Assembly (NCBI GenBank): GCA_002189035.1
Contig: NEEC01000021.1
Span: 310,001-374,000, forward strand
Direction: 5' to 3'
DNA from: Utricularia gibba
Taxonomy: Eukaryota > Streptophyta > Magnoliopsida > Lamiales > Lentibulariaceae
Length of the DNA stretch: 64,000 bases
Made by a program: the position numbers and the translations under genes
The notes under the pieces: generated by a model
Databases searched by the model: none
Told to the model about the DNA's origin: nothing
What the model saw: the letters and a program-made list of their open reading frames with translations, nothing else
Shown here: positions 46,599 to 57,573 of the stretch, piece by piece
Position numbering within the stretch: the stretch's first letter is position 1
Layout: each line of letters starts with the position of its first letter

Positions 46599-46652
46599 AA
46601 CAATGCAAATTAACAATATTTACACATATAGATATTGTTAATTTGCATTGTT
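46599..46652. repeat. Perfect 21-bp inverted repeat (hairpin, 12-base loop)
   Basis: The arms are 46599-46619 (aacaatgcaaattaacaatat) and its exact reverse complement at 46632-46652. All 21 pairs match, which is unusual even in AT-rich DNA. Origin unknown; it could be the centre of a small foldback element. Confidence 0.7.
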
Positions 46653-47170
46653 GACATATGTTGCATTGCTTAAGAAAAAGATTAAAATTAAAATTGGAAT
46701 TAAATTTAGATTTAATTTCAATTACGAATACAAGACACAAATAATGCTACTAATCATAAAAGTACAGAAATATACAATAAAATTCAAATTTTGTAATAGA
46801 ATACTAATTATTTCTGTATCCTGAAGCAATCAAAATGATGTATTATCTATTATTCACATATCAATAACTAATTTATGAAAAATAGTAGTAATAATAGTGA
46901 AGACAACGTGAATGGCTAAGAGAGTGAAAAGAAATAATTAGAAATGGATTATAAAATTACTGATAAGTAAGATTAATTCAATAATATGTTTAAAAAAATT
47001 ATATTTTATTACACATATAAATCTACAACTTTTACATTCAATATTAGACATTATGAAAAACATATGATATAATTTAATAATTAAATGAATAAATATATTA
47101 CATTTTTTTTAATTGAAAGAATGAAAACCCGAATAAATTGAAGAGAATCATATTTGGGGCTGGTAATGGT

Positions 47171-47179
47171 GCCAGGGGC
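47171..47179. repeat. Left 9-bp target duplication of the MULE
   Basis: The nine bases gccaggggc are repeated exactly at 52382-52390. Nine-base duplications are the hallmark of Mutator-like elements. Confidence 0.85.
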
Positions 47180-47786
47180 GGCTGAATTTGGGTTTAGGCA
47201 CCTGACACCTCTTTCTCTTTATCACAGAGCAATACTTCGGAAAGTATTTGGTGCAGGGCACCTGTTTTCATTTATATTTTTTTAATGTGTTTTAAAACAA
47301 ATAATTATTAACATTTTACATAATCAATATAAGTCTTATTTGTAAGGATTTATTACTATAACGTTTTTTAAGTAATTTATATATAAATTTAATGTCAAAG
47401 TTTTTAAATAACAATAAAAAAATGTAATAATTGAATAGCAACTTAGTTATTAAATAATAAATAGTAAAAAATAAGACTTAGTTACAAACCGTTTGGACAA
47501 ATCAAATAAACCATTTTTTATTACAATTAATAATGAAGTTTTTATATATTTAATGATTTTAGTGAAATAAAACAAATTTGATGGCAAAAATGAAAACGAT
47601 TCCCATGTTTAACGATTTGTATACATTTTTACAAAAAATAAACATAAACTTTCAATAAAAATATTCTTTACTTTGCTTGATATCATGAAAATACATTTCT
47701 TCTTTTCAAAGTTATTCTATATTTTGTCTATAAAATCCTTGCAGCCGTTCATTGATAAATCATTCATTATTTTAGTTGCTCAATTA

Positions 47787-50700
47787 ATGGCTCAAATTAC
47801 TTTTAAGTTGTTCTTTGGAGGTTCTTTTATCAATAATCTTCATACCGGGTACATGCATTATGATCGAAATCCGGTAAGCATTATTATTGTTCAGCCTAAT
47901 CTATCATATGAAGAATTGCTCAGGAGTATTTGTAGAGAATTGAATATAAATTAGGATTTATATTCAATTCGGATCATCACCAAATTCTTCGACGTAAATA
48001 CAAGTGATATTAGTTATGTTCCACTTACAAATACGGATTTGTTGCGCTGGATATTGATGTCACGTAACAGGGATTTGAGTATTGAACTTTATATTGATAC
48101 ATAAAGTTCGGGTTTTCCTTCTTCCTCTAATTGGCATGGTAATTATTTAATTATTTCAAATTTATTTTTTTACATATAATTTGTCAACATTTACAATTTC
48201 ACAATTTCAGGTGATGAATATAATTTGAATACTCCATATTTTGAGAATCAAAACACAAATAGAGATATCAACTATAATGACAACTTTGATCCATTTGATC
48301 CTAATTTTGGTTTTTCAACGGCTTATCAACAACCAACACAAGAAAATGGTTAGATTTGCATTTTTATAAGGTTAAAATATTTTTTCAGTATTTAATAAAT
48401 ATTCCATGTTTTTTTTATCAGCTTTTGAACATTATGATGAGGTTAACACTAATGAAGATGGCTTGACATATATACCAACTGATCATGATGACTCAAATGA
48501 AATGCATGCAGATAGTACTTCTGATATGGTAACAGATGTTGAAGAAGAGATTCCTGAATATGAATCACAAGAAGATGAACCATCCTCACAATCAGAAATG
48601 TGGCAAGATGCATCTATGCAAAGTGACTATTCAATGAATTACTATAATGAAGATTCAAAAGAGCTATCAATTGGCATGCATTTTAAAGACAAGCAAGCTT
48701 TGAAGGATGCTGTAAAATTATACAATATCAATGTCAAAAGGGAGTACATATTACGAAGAGGAAATAATTCACTTTATGCTATTAAATGTTTGCAACCAAA
48801 TTGTTCTTGGTCTTTGAATGTAGGGCCACAAAAACAAACAGGCACATGGAAGATTTCTTCATACAATGGGCCTCATACATGTGAGCTAAGAAACTCTTTG
48901 GCTAAAAAGCATGTTAACTTGACATCTGACTTCATTGCTTCTGGAATTATCCATCTTATATTGGATACAAATGCGAAGATAACAGTTAGAGCAATTCAAG
49001 CTTATATCAAAAGGGAGTATAAGTTTACAATTTCTTATTGGCAAGCATGGATGACTTTGACTAAGGCATATGAGTTACAATATGGTTCATGGGATGATTC
49101 ATGTGCTGACTTACCAAATTATCTTGAAGAGGTGAAACGGCAAAATCTGGTTACTATTGTGAATTTTGAGAATAATATAAATGCTGAAGGGAGACAACTC
49201 CTAAAATATGTTTTCTGGGCTTTTGGATTTGCTATAGAAGCTTTTAAATATTGCAGACCAGTGCTTTGTGTTGATGCAATACATCTCTACGGTGGTTATA
49301 AGTATGTATTATTGGCTGCAGTAGCTATTGATGCAAATAAGCATATATTGCCTGTGGCATATGGGTTTGTGCCTTCAGAATCAGGTTCATCTTGGAAATG
49401 GTTCTTAGATAATCTTGATATTCTTGTTGTTCGTGAACATCAAGTATCTTAGATAATCGAGGCTCAGGTTTAGTAGCTGCTTATGGGAAAATTCCGAAGT
49501 TTAGTCCTCCTCTTGGGAATCATAAATGGTGTCTTTATCATTTAAGGAGTAATTGCTTGAAATACAACAAAAAGAAGTCTACATCACGGATTAAGGATCT
49601 CATATGGTCTGCTGCTGTCACACGAACAGAAAAAGAATTCTTAGAAAGAATGCAAGCGGTTTATGATTCATGTCCCGGAGCATATAAATATATGATGGAT
49701 ATACCCGTTGAATTGTGGACATTAGTTTACGATAATGGAGACAGGTATGTAATTTTAATATATTTTAAAATTCTAAATTTATTTCTTAACATATTTATGT
49801 TTGTGAATTATGACGACAAATCATGTGGAGGCATTAAATGGTGTGCTCAAAGGAACTCGACGCCTTCCTCCTACTGCTATTGCAAAGGTTTTTTTTTTTA
49901 TTTCAACCATCATTATGAAATTAAATATAAATAACTAAATGATTATACAGGTCACATTTGAGAAACAGCTTTATTATTTTGAGAAAGGCAAAGAGAGAGC
50001 TACTAAATATCGTGCACAAGGAAAATATTTTGCGAAAAAAATTGAACAAGTTTACAAGCATCACGAGGAACAAGTTCAAAACCTTCTTTGCAAAAGATAT
50101 AATGATCGAAACATGGAGTGCAATGTTATTGAGATGGGAATTCATAATTCTACTACTTTTAGAGTAAACATACGAAATGGAACATATGACTATGGATTTT
50201 GGCAAATAGAATATCTTCCATGCCTTCATGCATAAAGAGTATGTTTTATATTAATCTATATTTTATTTTTTTATATCTAACACAATATTTTATTGTAGGC
50301 TTGTCATGAATTTAATATAAATCCAAGAACAAGGGCAAGTCAGTTTTATCAGACTCGTTTTATGGAGAAAGCTTATGCATCTGAGGTTCACCCTTGTCGA
50401 GATAAGTCATATTGGCCATCTGTCGGTTTTACACTTCATGTTGATCCTGAATATGAAAGTACAAGGATTGGTCGTAAGAAGACATCACGTTATCAGGGTG
50501 CTGTTGATTTTCAATATCGTAAAGGACGTCATTCTATTGGAGTACAAAAACCACGTAAAACAACTACAGAGACTCCTGCTGAACAAGAGCCTGTTCATCA
50601 TGGTTTAGAAGAGCGTTCATCACCTCAACGTCGTGACATGATATTGATGCCATCAAATCTTGAAGAAGGAAATCCAAGTACTTATAGACAATCAAGTTTT

Positions 50701-50898
50701 GATGGAGAAAATTCAAATTACTTTGGAGGAGAGCCTAATAATTATGGAGGACGAATTCCCGCGAGACATTCTATTTCACATCCACAAGAGTTCTCTCAAA
50801 CTTCAACTAGAACAAGGTCCAGCAATAAACCTACTTCAAAAGAAGATGTTTCTATATTGGATAGACTTTTCGGTGGATTTCGTAACTTCATAAAATGA
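47787..50898 (+). pseudogene. MURA-type MULE transposase, lightly broken
   Basis: The transposase begins MAQITFKLFFGGSF, a PB1-like N-terminal domain, and is read through four or five exons. It then has the MuDR DNA-binding domain (GMHFKDKQALKDAVKLYN to HTCELRNS) and the MULE catalytic core: VLCVDAIHLYGGYKYVLL (first Asp), LDNRGSGLVAAYG (second Asp), CLYHLRSN, and TTNHVEALNGVLKGTR (Glu). The SWIM finger reads YDYGFWQIEYLPCLHA: the first CxC pair is changed to Y.Y while the second Cys and His remain. Breaks: in-frame TAG at 47952, TAA near 48102, a frame change near 49440 and a TAA at 50232. The C-terminus ends in a DRLFGGFRNFIK tail. It is probably inactive, but only recently. Confidence 0.85.
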
Positions 50899-51608
50899 AA
50901 CATTTATCATATGTATTTTCATATTGTTGTATAAATTGTAATGTTTTAAATAAATGAAACATTGAAACAATATTAATGTATTATTTGGAATAAATACCAA
51001 ATATTTCATAATAAATTGAGCCATTAACCCCTTCATTAGAATAAAAAAAGGTTGTATTAAAGTTTCGATCAATTAATAACATGGTAATTGCCCCTGCCTG
51101 TACCGGAAGTGATAATTAAAGTGGGAATGCTGTCACTTGAGCGGATCAAACAAATAGGGGTGATCTATGTATAGTCTTTCTAGATCCATACATAGTCGGG
51201 CTGTTTCAAAAAAAAAAAAAAACGATTCAGTGGGTAGGCTACAGAACCATTTCATTGCATGGCCTTTTATTTTCATGTGTTCAATAAGAATTTGCACATA
51301 AAAGCCATAGTTAAGCTCTTAAAGGGACCTTGGGATATGACAACATAAAAGTCACAAAAACAAACTATTCATAGTTTGTTTTTTTTCTTAAAAACTTTTA
51401 TAGAAAAATATAAAACAATTTGAAAAGAAGATATGTATTATTTTTTATCTATCAAGTGTTGAATGTAAATAAATTTTGTATAACATTAATCATGATTTAT
51501 ATATATATATATATATCTAAGTCACATGAATTAAGCAATGTAATCATTTAAAAATAAAATAAATAAAACATATTTAATTTGATTGTTTGAATAACTGTTA
51601 GATTAAAA

Positions 51609-51810
51609 TGAGTATTATTATTTACCCTTTATTTTTGAATAAGGGTTATTCTTTATACTTTATTATTGAGTAAGTATTATTCTTTAATGTTTATTATTTA
51701 ATTGATGTTATTCTTTACCCTTTATTATTAAATAAGTATTATTCTTTACTGTTTATTTAAGTAAACCATTATATTTAATTGAATGAGCATTATTCTTTAC
51801 CGCTTATTGA
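51609..51810 (+). repeat. Degenerate tandem repeat in the MULE 3' region
   Basis: Units of about 31 bases sharing 'gtattattctttacccttta' start near 51610, 51639, 51671, 51703, 51733 and 51784. They are imperfect copies. A (ta)n run lies just upstream at 51499-51516. Subterminal repeats in Mu-like elements can be transposase binding arrays; that is inference here. Confidence 0.6.
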
Positions 51811-52381
51811 CACCTTTAGATTTATTTTATTTTTTTTAATTTAAAATGATTAAATAAGAATTTTAAATTAAAAATATAAATTTAATTTAATTTTAAAATT
51901 CCTTTGTACTCATGTTAAATTAAAACAAATCAAACTTTTGTTAAACAATATTTTTCATCATTTTTTTATTACTTGAATTAATATTGAATAATAACAATGA
52001 TTCAAAAGAATCTTTTTTTTCTAATTTCTTTTTTCTAATAATAATGATTCAAACTTTTGTACAAATTAGATATATTGTAATTTTTTTTTGAAATTAGATC
52101 TTCAAAACAATTTCTATTAATAATTTTTCCAATTTTTGAAAACTTAGACAACAAATTTATAATAAAATTTATTAAAAATGCTCACAAATAATACCTATTT
52201 TTGTATTTTTAGTTTTATAAAATTTGAATTATTCATAATACTTATAATAAATTATTAAAACTAAATTTCAGTATTAATATAATTTTGAGAAATGAAACAG
52301 GTGCCCTGCACCAAATAATTTCTAAAACAGTGTTGTATTACAAATAAAAAATGATGTAAGTGCTCTAACACAAATTTACTG

Positions 52382-52390
52382 GCCAGGGGC
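52382..52390. repeat. Right 9-bp target duplication of the MULE
   Basis: Exact copy of gccaggggc at 47171-47179. Confidence 0.85.
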
Positions 52391-52665
52391 TGAGGCTCCC
52401 ACACGCCAAATGCAGACGAAAACCCTACATTCAGTGTACGACACTCCAGGGGACAGCTCACAGAACGCTCGAAGTGGTCCGAGACCAGTGGCGTTAACGT
52501 AGTATGCTCCTCCGAATTCGGCAGTGTCCTGCATTTCTTCAATTCAAAGCCTTTGAATAAGCAATTCAGAGAGTTGCGGGATCCCAAGTTTGATAAAACG
52601 TAGGGTTCAACCCGGAGCCATTATCGGAGACCTGGAATTAGCGAAGCGCAGGGTGTGCCGATTAC
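52391..52665 (-). pseudogene. Truncated inverted copy of the NFD6-like gene
   Basis: On the minus strand this matches the plus-strand gene at 54935-55333 across the end of exon 1 (gtaatcggcac to cgctaattccag), the whole intron (including ttgggatcccg and actctc) and much of exon 2 (tcggaggagcatac, then cgagcgttctgtgagctg). The intron is retained, so it is a DNA-level duplication. The first exon is cut off at about 52665, 50 bases before the start codon of the dehydratase gene, and the block GQLGSHLTLNV of the parent is missing from exon 2. The MULE lies directly at its downstream end. Confidence 0.75.
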
Positions 52666-52713
52666 TCCAGATAAGGTTGAATATTTTTCCAGAAGAAAAA
52701 AACCCATTTTAAA

Positions 52714-54273
52714 ATGGCGCTTTTCTCTCGACTCTGCACTCGGGTACGTGGCACCGCAACCGCTTTCTTGCATAATTTTCTTCCGTATTCATTTTTTAAG
52801 ATCTTCTGTGATCGTGTTTAGGTAGTTCCGCGGAGGATCAACTGGACACGCTATGGAAGAAGGTGATTCCTCTTAAACGTCCTCCCGCAGGCCGTAACTA
52901 CAGCACTTGTATATTTCTGATTTTTTCTGTAATTCTGTATTTTTAATGAAATACCCATAAGAACGGGATGAAAATGAGAATTCAGAATTTATTTGGGTCC
53001 GTGAAAATATGGATTTTTCAATATGTAGTATGCAGTTCAGTGGGAATGATTGTCTTCAAACGTTGTAGGGGATGTTATACATCTGGATTCAGATCATTTT
53101 TCCTCGCGGCTGATATCACTGATGCCCCCTCGCCCTGCTTAAGAAGTATCAATGGGCTTAGGATGTTTTGTGTGTCCCAAGGTTGGTGAGATGGGTATAG
53201 ACATGGTATTTAGTTTAGGTAGTAAATATGAAATTGTGGTATTGTTTATAGATCAAGCTCCTTGTCTGTGGACTTCATTAGAATTCCGTGATTTCAGTTG
53301 GGAAATTGAGTGATCTGCTTTTTCTTTATCCAGATTTATCCATGAAGAAGTGTGTAGGATGCAACTCCAAGGATATGAAGCCTATGACTGAAGATGCCGC
53401 CAGAATTCTAATTGAAAAGGCATGGATTGCGTCTCTTTTGTTAGTTTACATGTTTATCTGTATAAACAGCTACTCCCAACCCGTCAATATACATGATACA
53501 GGTCCCTGGATGGAGTTTGGTGAATGAGGAGGATATTCTGAAGCTGCAACGATCGTGGAAGGTTAAATCATTCATGAAGGGGCTTGAGTTTTTTAACTTG
53601 ATTGCTGGTGTTGCAGAAGCAGAAGGTAAATCATCAGTATCCTGACTCGATTGCATGTGTCCATTGCTGAAAATTCCAAAACCTTCTAAAACATTTTAAA
53701 TCTAATCTCTTACTTCTACTTTTGGAACAATTTTAAGTAAAACTATACTTTGAATTTTAGAACATGAACAATTAGACCTCCCACAAACACTACCTCCTCT
53801 TCCATGCATTTGCAACACACAACATCTATGATCTAACTGTGTTGGCTCTGCTGTATTTTGCTTTCATGAAATCTGTTATCTACTTAAAAAACTGGCGTAA
53901 AACAAGGCAACTGCTCTAGGAAATGAATATGTGCCGTGCCATTTATCCATGATTCAACTTCTGTATTAATCCGTAACTTGGATTAGCATCCATATAATGT
54001 AGTTTTGCTTACCCATCAGCATTCTCATTCTTTCCACAGGCCACCATCCAGATCTTCATCTTGTGGGATGGAACAACGTGAAGATTGATATATGGACTCA
54101 TGCTGTAGGTATGCACCGTCAAGTCATAATTTCACACCCTTTTTTCCCATTGCAGCTCACTTGATTCTTCACACATTTCAGTAGGACTAACGGAGAACGA
54201 TTACATACTCGCCGCCAAGATAAATGCGCTAGATCTCCACCATCTGCTTAGTACAAAGTCCGCCAGTAAGTAG
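52714..54273 (+). CDS. Pterin-4a-carbinolamine dehydratase, probably mitochondrial, seven exons
   Basis: The enzyme dehydrates 4a-hydroxytetrahydrobiopterin-type products; plant forms are linked to recycling of oxidised pterins and folate or molybdopterin metabolism in organelles. Exons: 52714-52743, 52822-52862, 53069-53181, 53334-53419, 53502-53625, 54040-54108 and 54182-54273, all in phase, giving 184 residues. Residues 1-60 are Arg/Ser-rich (MALFSRLCTRVVPRRINWTR), a mitochondrial targeting sequence. The catalytic core has GHHPDLHL with the His-His pair, then GWNNVKIDIWTHAV and LTENDYILAAKI. A CVGCNSKDMKPM segment precedes it, as in plant proteins. Intron 4 (53420-53501) uses GC instead of GT. 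No break is seen. Confidence 0.9.
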
Positions 54274-54812
54274 TGTTTTGTTGCCTGAATGTACCTGATC
54301 CAATGCACTTCTCAACCCTGGATGTTTTTGATAGTTTGGGGGTAGTCTCCTACTCACATTAAAAAAAAAAAAAAGAATGGGTATAGTAAATGACATAAAA
54401 TCATGATGTTTTGAAGCATGTCTCATACATAATAGCTCACATGAAAAATGAAGAATTGAGACTAAAGAGAGATGATATTATCCAAAATACTCAAAAAATT
54501 TAAGAAAAAATTAATGTCATTACATTTTGAGAAAAAGAATACTTTTTTATGAAATATTGAAATTTTTTTAAGGAACAAATTTGTTATTATACAGAAGGAG
54601 AATAAAAATAATAATTTGAAGAAAAACTCTTTTGAAATAATAATAATAATAATATTTTCATTTTGAATAATAGGATTAGTTAAGGCTATGATTTTGAATT
54701 CAACATGAATCAAAACTTAATGAATAAAATTGTTTCAAATACATCTTCCTACCAAATTTATTTTCATGTACTGCCAAGTTTAAGTGTTGGAGCAAGTCCA
54801 GGAGAATTAGAT
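54274..54812. other. Intergenic AT-rich DNA
   Basis: Contains an A run at 54361-54374 and an (aat)n run near 54636-54654. No gene was seen; the minus-strand open frames lack domains. Confidence 0.4.
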
Positions 54813-54831
54813 TGGGCCTAGTAAATGGGCT
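54813..54831 (+). promoter_or_regulatory. Site II (TGGGCC/TGGGCT) pair upstream of the NFD6-like gene
   Basis: TGGGCC at 54813 and TGGGCT at 54826 lie about 110 bases before the start codon. Such pairs are common in promoters of plant nuclear genes for mitochondrial proteins and bind TCP factors. Confidence 0.5.
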
Positions 54832-54934
54832 TTAGTGTTGTGGGCAGAGGCCCCTAATCTAGGGGAAACCGAGAGCATAAACCCAGAGGAAAACCCTGCG
54901 TTCTCCAAATCTAAAGAGCAAAATCTCTGCAACG

Positions 54935-55333
54935 ATGGCTTGGCGTGGTTCCTTTTCTAGATCATTCATTTCAGCTGCTAGGACCGGGGGATTCCGTTCA
55001 TCCTTTCCGCATTCGACGCCTAGTTTCCGGCGCCCGAATCCAATTCCTCGTCGTAATCGGCACAGCCTGCCCTTCGCTAATTCCAGGTTTCCGATATTGA
55101 ATCCAGCTTAAACACTACGTTATATCAAATTTGGGATCCCGTAACTCTCGGAGAATTGATTATTCTATACCTTTGAAATGATGCAACGCAGGACATTTTC
55201 GGAACTTGGAGGCGCATACTCAGTAATGCCAATGGCCGTCAGAGGGCAGTTGGGTTCTCACCTGACACTCAATGTGCGAGCGTTCTGTGAGCTGACCCAT
55301 GGTAGCTTTCGCCGTTCTTGTCAGGATCGCTAG
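54935..55333 (+). CDS. NUCLEAR FUSION DEFECTIVE 6-like small organellar protein
   Basis: Two exons, 54935-55086 and 55192-55333 (GT-AG, phase 2), give a 97-residue protein. The N-terminus MAWRGSFSRSFISAARTGGF is Arg/Ser-rich without acids, as in mitochondrial presequences. Exon 2 reads RTFSELGGAYSVMPMAVRGQ then LTLNVRAFCELTHGSFRR, which I match, from memory of the family, to the NFD6-like group (elements ELGxxxSxxPxxxxxxxxxLTxxLxxxxRAFxEL). Genes of this group often have alternative last exons, and more may exist in 55334-55990. A partial inverted copy lies at 52391-52665. The family match is moderate; the gene structure is well supported by the duplicate. Confidence 0.6.
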
Positions 55334-57081
55334 TATTTACTTTGTGAGTGACAGTTACTGCCGTTAGGATAGCACCATTTTTAGCTATATATATCTGCAA
55401 ATGAATATCGGGAATGAAATCCTACAGCCCTTGTTTCTTCCATATCTTGAGTGATTCAACTAAACTTGCTACGAAGAAATTCGCCGTAAAATGTGCAATT
55501 TCTATTGATTGATGCGCTGTAGGGTGGGAGTTATGTGGTTACATAAATCAATAGCTTTCAGATTTACACACCGTTTGGTTACATAAGAAACATTGATTCT
55601 TTTGCCGCCTGAGAGCATGATGTTTTATATGCTGAATGCGCCCTTTTACTGCACAACTTTCGCTTAGGCTTGCTATGATGATCCAATTTGGTAGCCTTTC
55701 CTTTTTGTATGTTCAATGAGATTAAGTGTGAATACTCAGTCTTTCGTATCTCAAATGTTTGCCTTGGCCTCTTGGGTTGCTTCTAGGGAATGTCTATGTT
55801 GATCTCCACAACTAGTGCACTCGCTACTTATTCCATGATGGAATGCACACATAGATATTCATATTCTGTTCATATTGTCACCCAGTATTCTCAACAGGCA
55901 TTTGATGTCACGTCGAACTTGGCATCTTGGCAGGTGCTTGAGCATATATCTTCGTTAGCTTATGTTACCGAGTCTCAGTGAAGAGGTATATGCTGTGGTC
56001 TTATTCCATTTAGGTGGACACAAGGTGAAAGGGCAAACCCAAGTGTGATCACCAGGTTGTTCCCTTACTCCCATTCCTTTAAGAAGTGAATGTTTCCTTG
56101 TTACATCTTGCAACCTGGCCATGCTCTCTTCCCATATCAAAACCACTGCTTGTTCCTTTAGTAGATTTTCAGTATACATACATGCAATTATTTGTTCTGG
56201 AAGAACAAAGAATCTCTATGCCTTCCAAATTCTTGTCAAATATTCTCCCAAGTCACAGCACCTGCATGTTTCACTAGTATCATGTCCAGAAACACAATAT
56301 ACTGAGTTCTTCATGCAGTGTGAACCTAAAAGTGCATCGTTGAACCTTACTGATGATAAGGGAGATGATAAAAGTAACAGCAGCCATGGTTGAACTCTTG
56401 GCACATCAAACAAGTGTTTGTGGGGCGGGAAGATGATAAGGCTTTGTAATCCTTTATCTTCTTTGCATAAAGCTTGATAAAAGTCGGTCCAGTCAAAAGT
56501 TGTGACTGCACCAGAGCCTCTCCCTCCAATACCCAAAAGAGCACAAAACCCATGGATGCACATGCGTCCCCTCTCCACTGCTTTTCTCCCTTCTTTCTCC
56601 TCACACACAGGCTTCTACCATAAACCAGATCAAAAGTGGAGCACATAGTTATTCTTTAGAACAGTCACCTTTATGCTTACCCATGTTTACTGTGCCCTGT
56701 GGCTCAGTTTTCATGGTTTATTCCGAAGCCGCCATTTCTAGCATTGACCGCATGTTGGGCTTGCAGTACCCATCGTTTTCATGGTTAGAAGAAGATGCTC
56801 TCAGAAAAGCAGATCTGGGAAAGCATCAGAAACATCACAAAAATGGAGGCAGTAAAGTTCCTTACATCTGATGAATGGCAAGCAGAGAGTGAAGGAAGAA
56901 AGGTACCCAGGGTGATGCAATGGAGGACCTACCATGATATGACTGACTATGATGTTCTTTAAGCCTGGAATCAGTTAAAGTTGATATCGTGGATCAGATA
57001 AGGGGAGGAGAATCTATCGTCCTGGAGAGGCAAATGAAGTAAGTAGCGAGCCTCTTTCACACTCCCAGAGAAGAGGAACAG
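55334..57081. other. Untranslated or alternative exons and spacer
   Basis: The composition stays near that of transcribed DNA. Several plausible splice acceptors (for example ttgcttctag at 55778-55787) could belong to alternative 3' exons of the NFD6-like gene. The 130-codon minus-strand frame (56216-56608) has no domain. The part from about 56650 is likely promoter and leader of the zinc-finger gene. I could not assign exons. Confidence 0.35.
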
Positions 57082-57573
57082 ATGGCTGGTGAAGAGAAGG
57101 CTGATCAGAAAACTACTCCACACAGTTCAGAAGAGTGGTTAAATCTGGGCCTGGGAAGGGAAAGGGAACCATCCCAGGAGTCATCAGGGAGACAATCAAG
57201 AATTACCTCAGCCAAGCTCTTCTCCTGCAACTTCTGCCCGAGGAAGTTCTGCAGCTCGCAAGCTCTGGGTGGACATCAAAACGCTCACAAACGAGAGAGG
57301 GGAGCTGTTAAGCAATACCAGACACAAAGGATGATGATGCACGCCTCCGGAACGAGATCACTAGGAGTGCAACCTCATTCACTTGTTCATAAGCCAGTTG
57401 TAAAGGATAGCAGGATTGCTGCAAGCCTACGAAGCACGAATATGGGAGTTGAATCCAGCAGGCTGGGAGAGGAGGCAGGTTCGATGTGGCCTGGAAGTTT
57501 CAGGATGGATACAAGAGAACAAGATGGAAACCCATGCAACTCAAATGCACTTGATCTAGACCTGAAACTATGA
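57082..57573 (+). CDS. C2H2 zinc-finger transcription factor with one QALGGH finger and EAR motif
   Basis: A 163-residue intronless protein of the C1-1i class (ZFP1/ZFP4/ZFP7 group). It has a single finger at about residues 48-70: FSCNFCPRKFCSSQALGGHQ then NAHKRER, with the two Cys, two His and the plant-specific QALGGH. The C-terminus LDLDLKL is a DLN/EAR-type repression motif, and the N-terminal LNLGLGR is a second LxLxL-like site. Members act as nuclear repressors in trichome, hormone or abscisic acid responses. The start MAGEEKADQK has no upstream in-frame methionine close by. No break is seen. Confidence 0.92.
   Translation: MAGEEKADQKTTPHSSEEWLNLGLGREREPSQESSGRQSRITSAKLFSCNFCPRKFCSSQALGGHQNAHKRERGAVKQYQTQRMMMHASGTRSLGVQPHSLVHKPVVKDSRIAASLRSTNMGVESSRLGEEAGSMWPGSFRMDTREQDGNPCNSNALDLDLKL

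Larger units (their letters stand above)
47180..52381 (+). mobile_element. Mutator-like element (MULE), structurally complete, about 5.2 kb
   Basis: The element has inverted ends of about 110 bp (47180-47290 and 52270-52381). The best conserved inner part, atttggtgcagggcacctg, is exact on both sides (47247 region, and inverted near 52290). Outer parts are partly conserved (ctgaatttgggtttag versus cagtaaatttgtgttag). A perfect 9-bp duplication (gccaggggc) flanks it. Inside is a MURA-type transposase on the plus strand (47787-50898). Downstream of it, 51609-51810 has subterminal tandem units. The ends and duplication are fresh, while the transposase carries breaks. Confidence 0.9.

Noticed and set aside
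46599-46652. MicroRNA precursor
   Set aside because: The stem is too short (21 pairs with no lower stem) and perfectly paired; a plant precursor would have a longer imperfect stem.
56216-56608. 130-codon minus-strand frame rich in Gly/Arg
   Set aside because: No start context, no domain, and composition like transcribed spacer.
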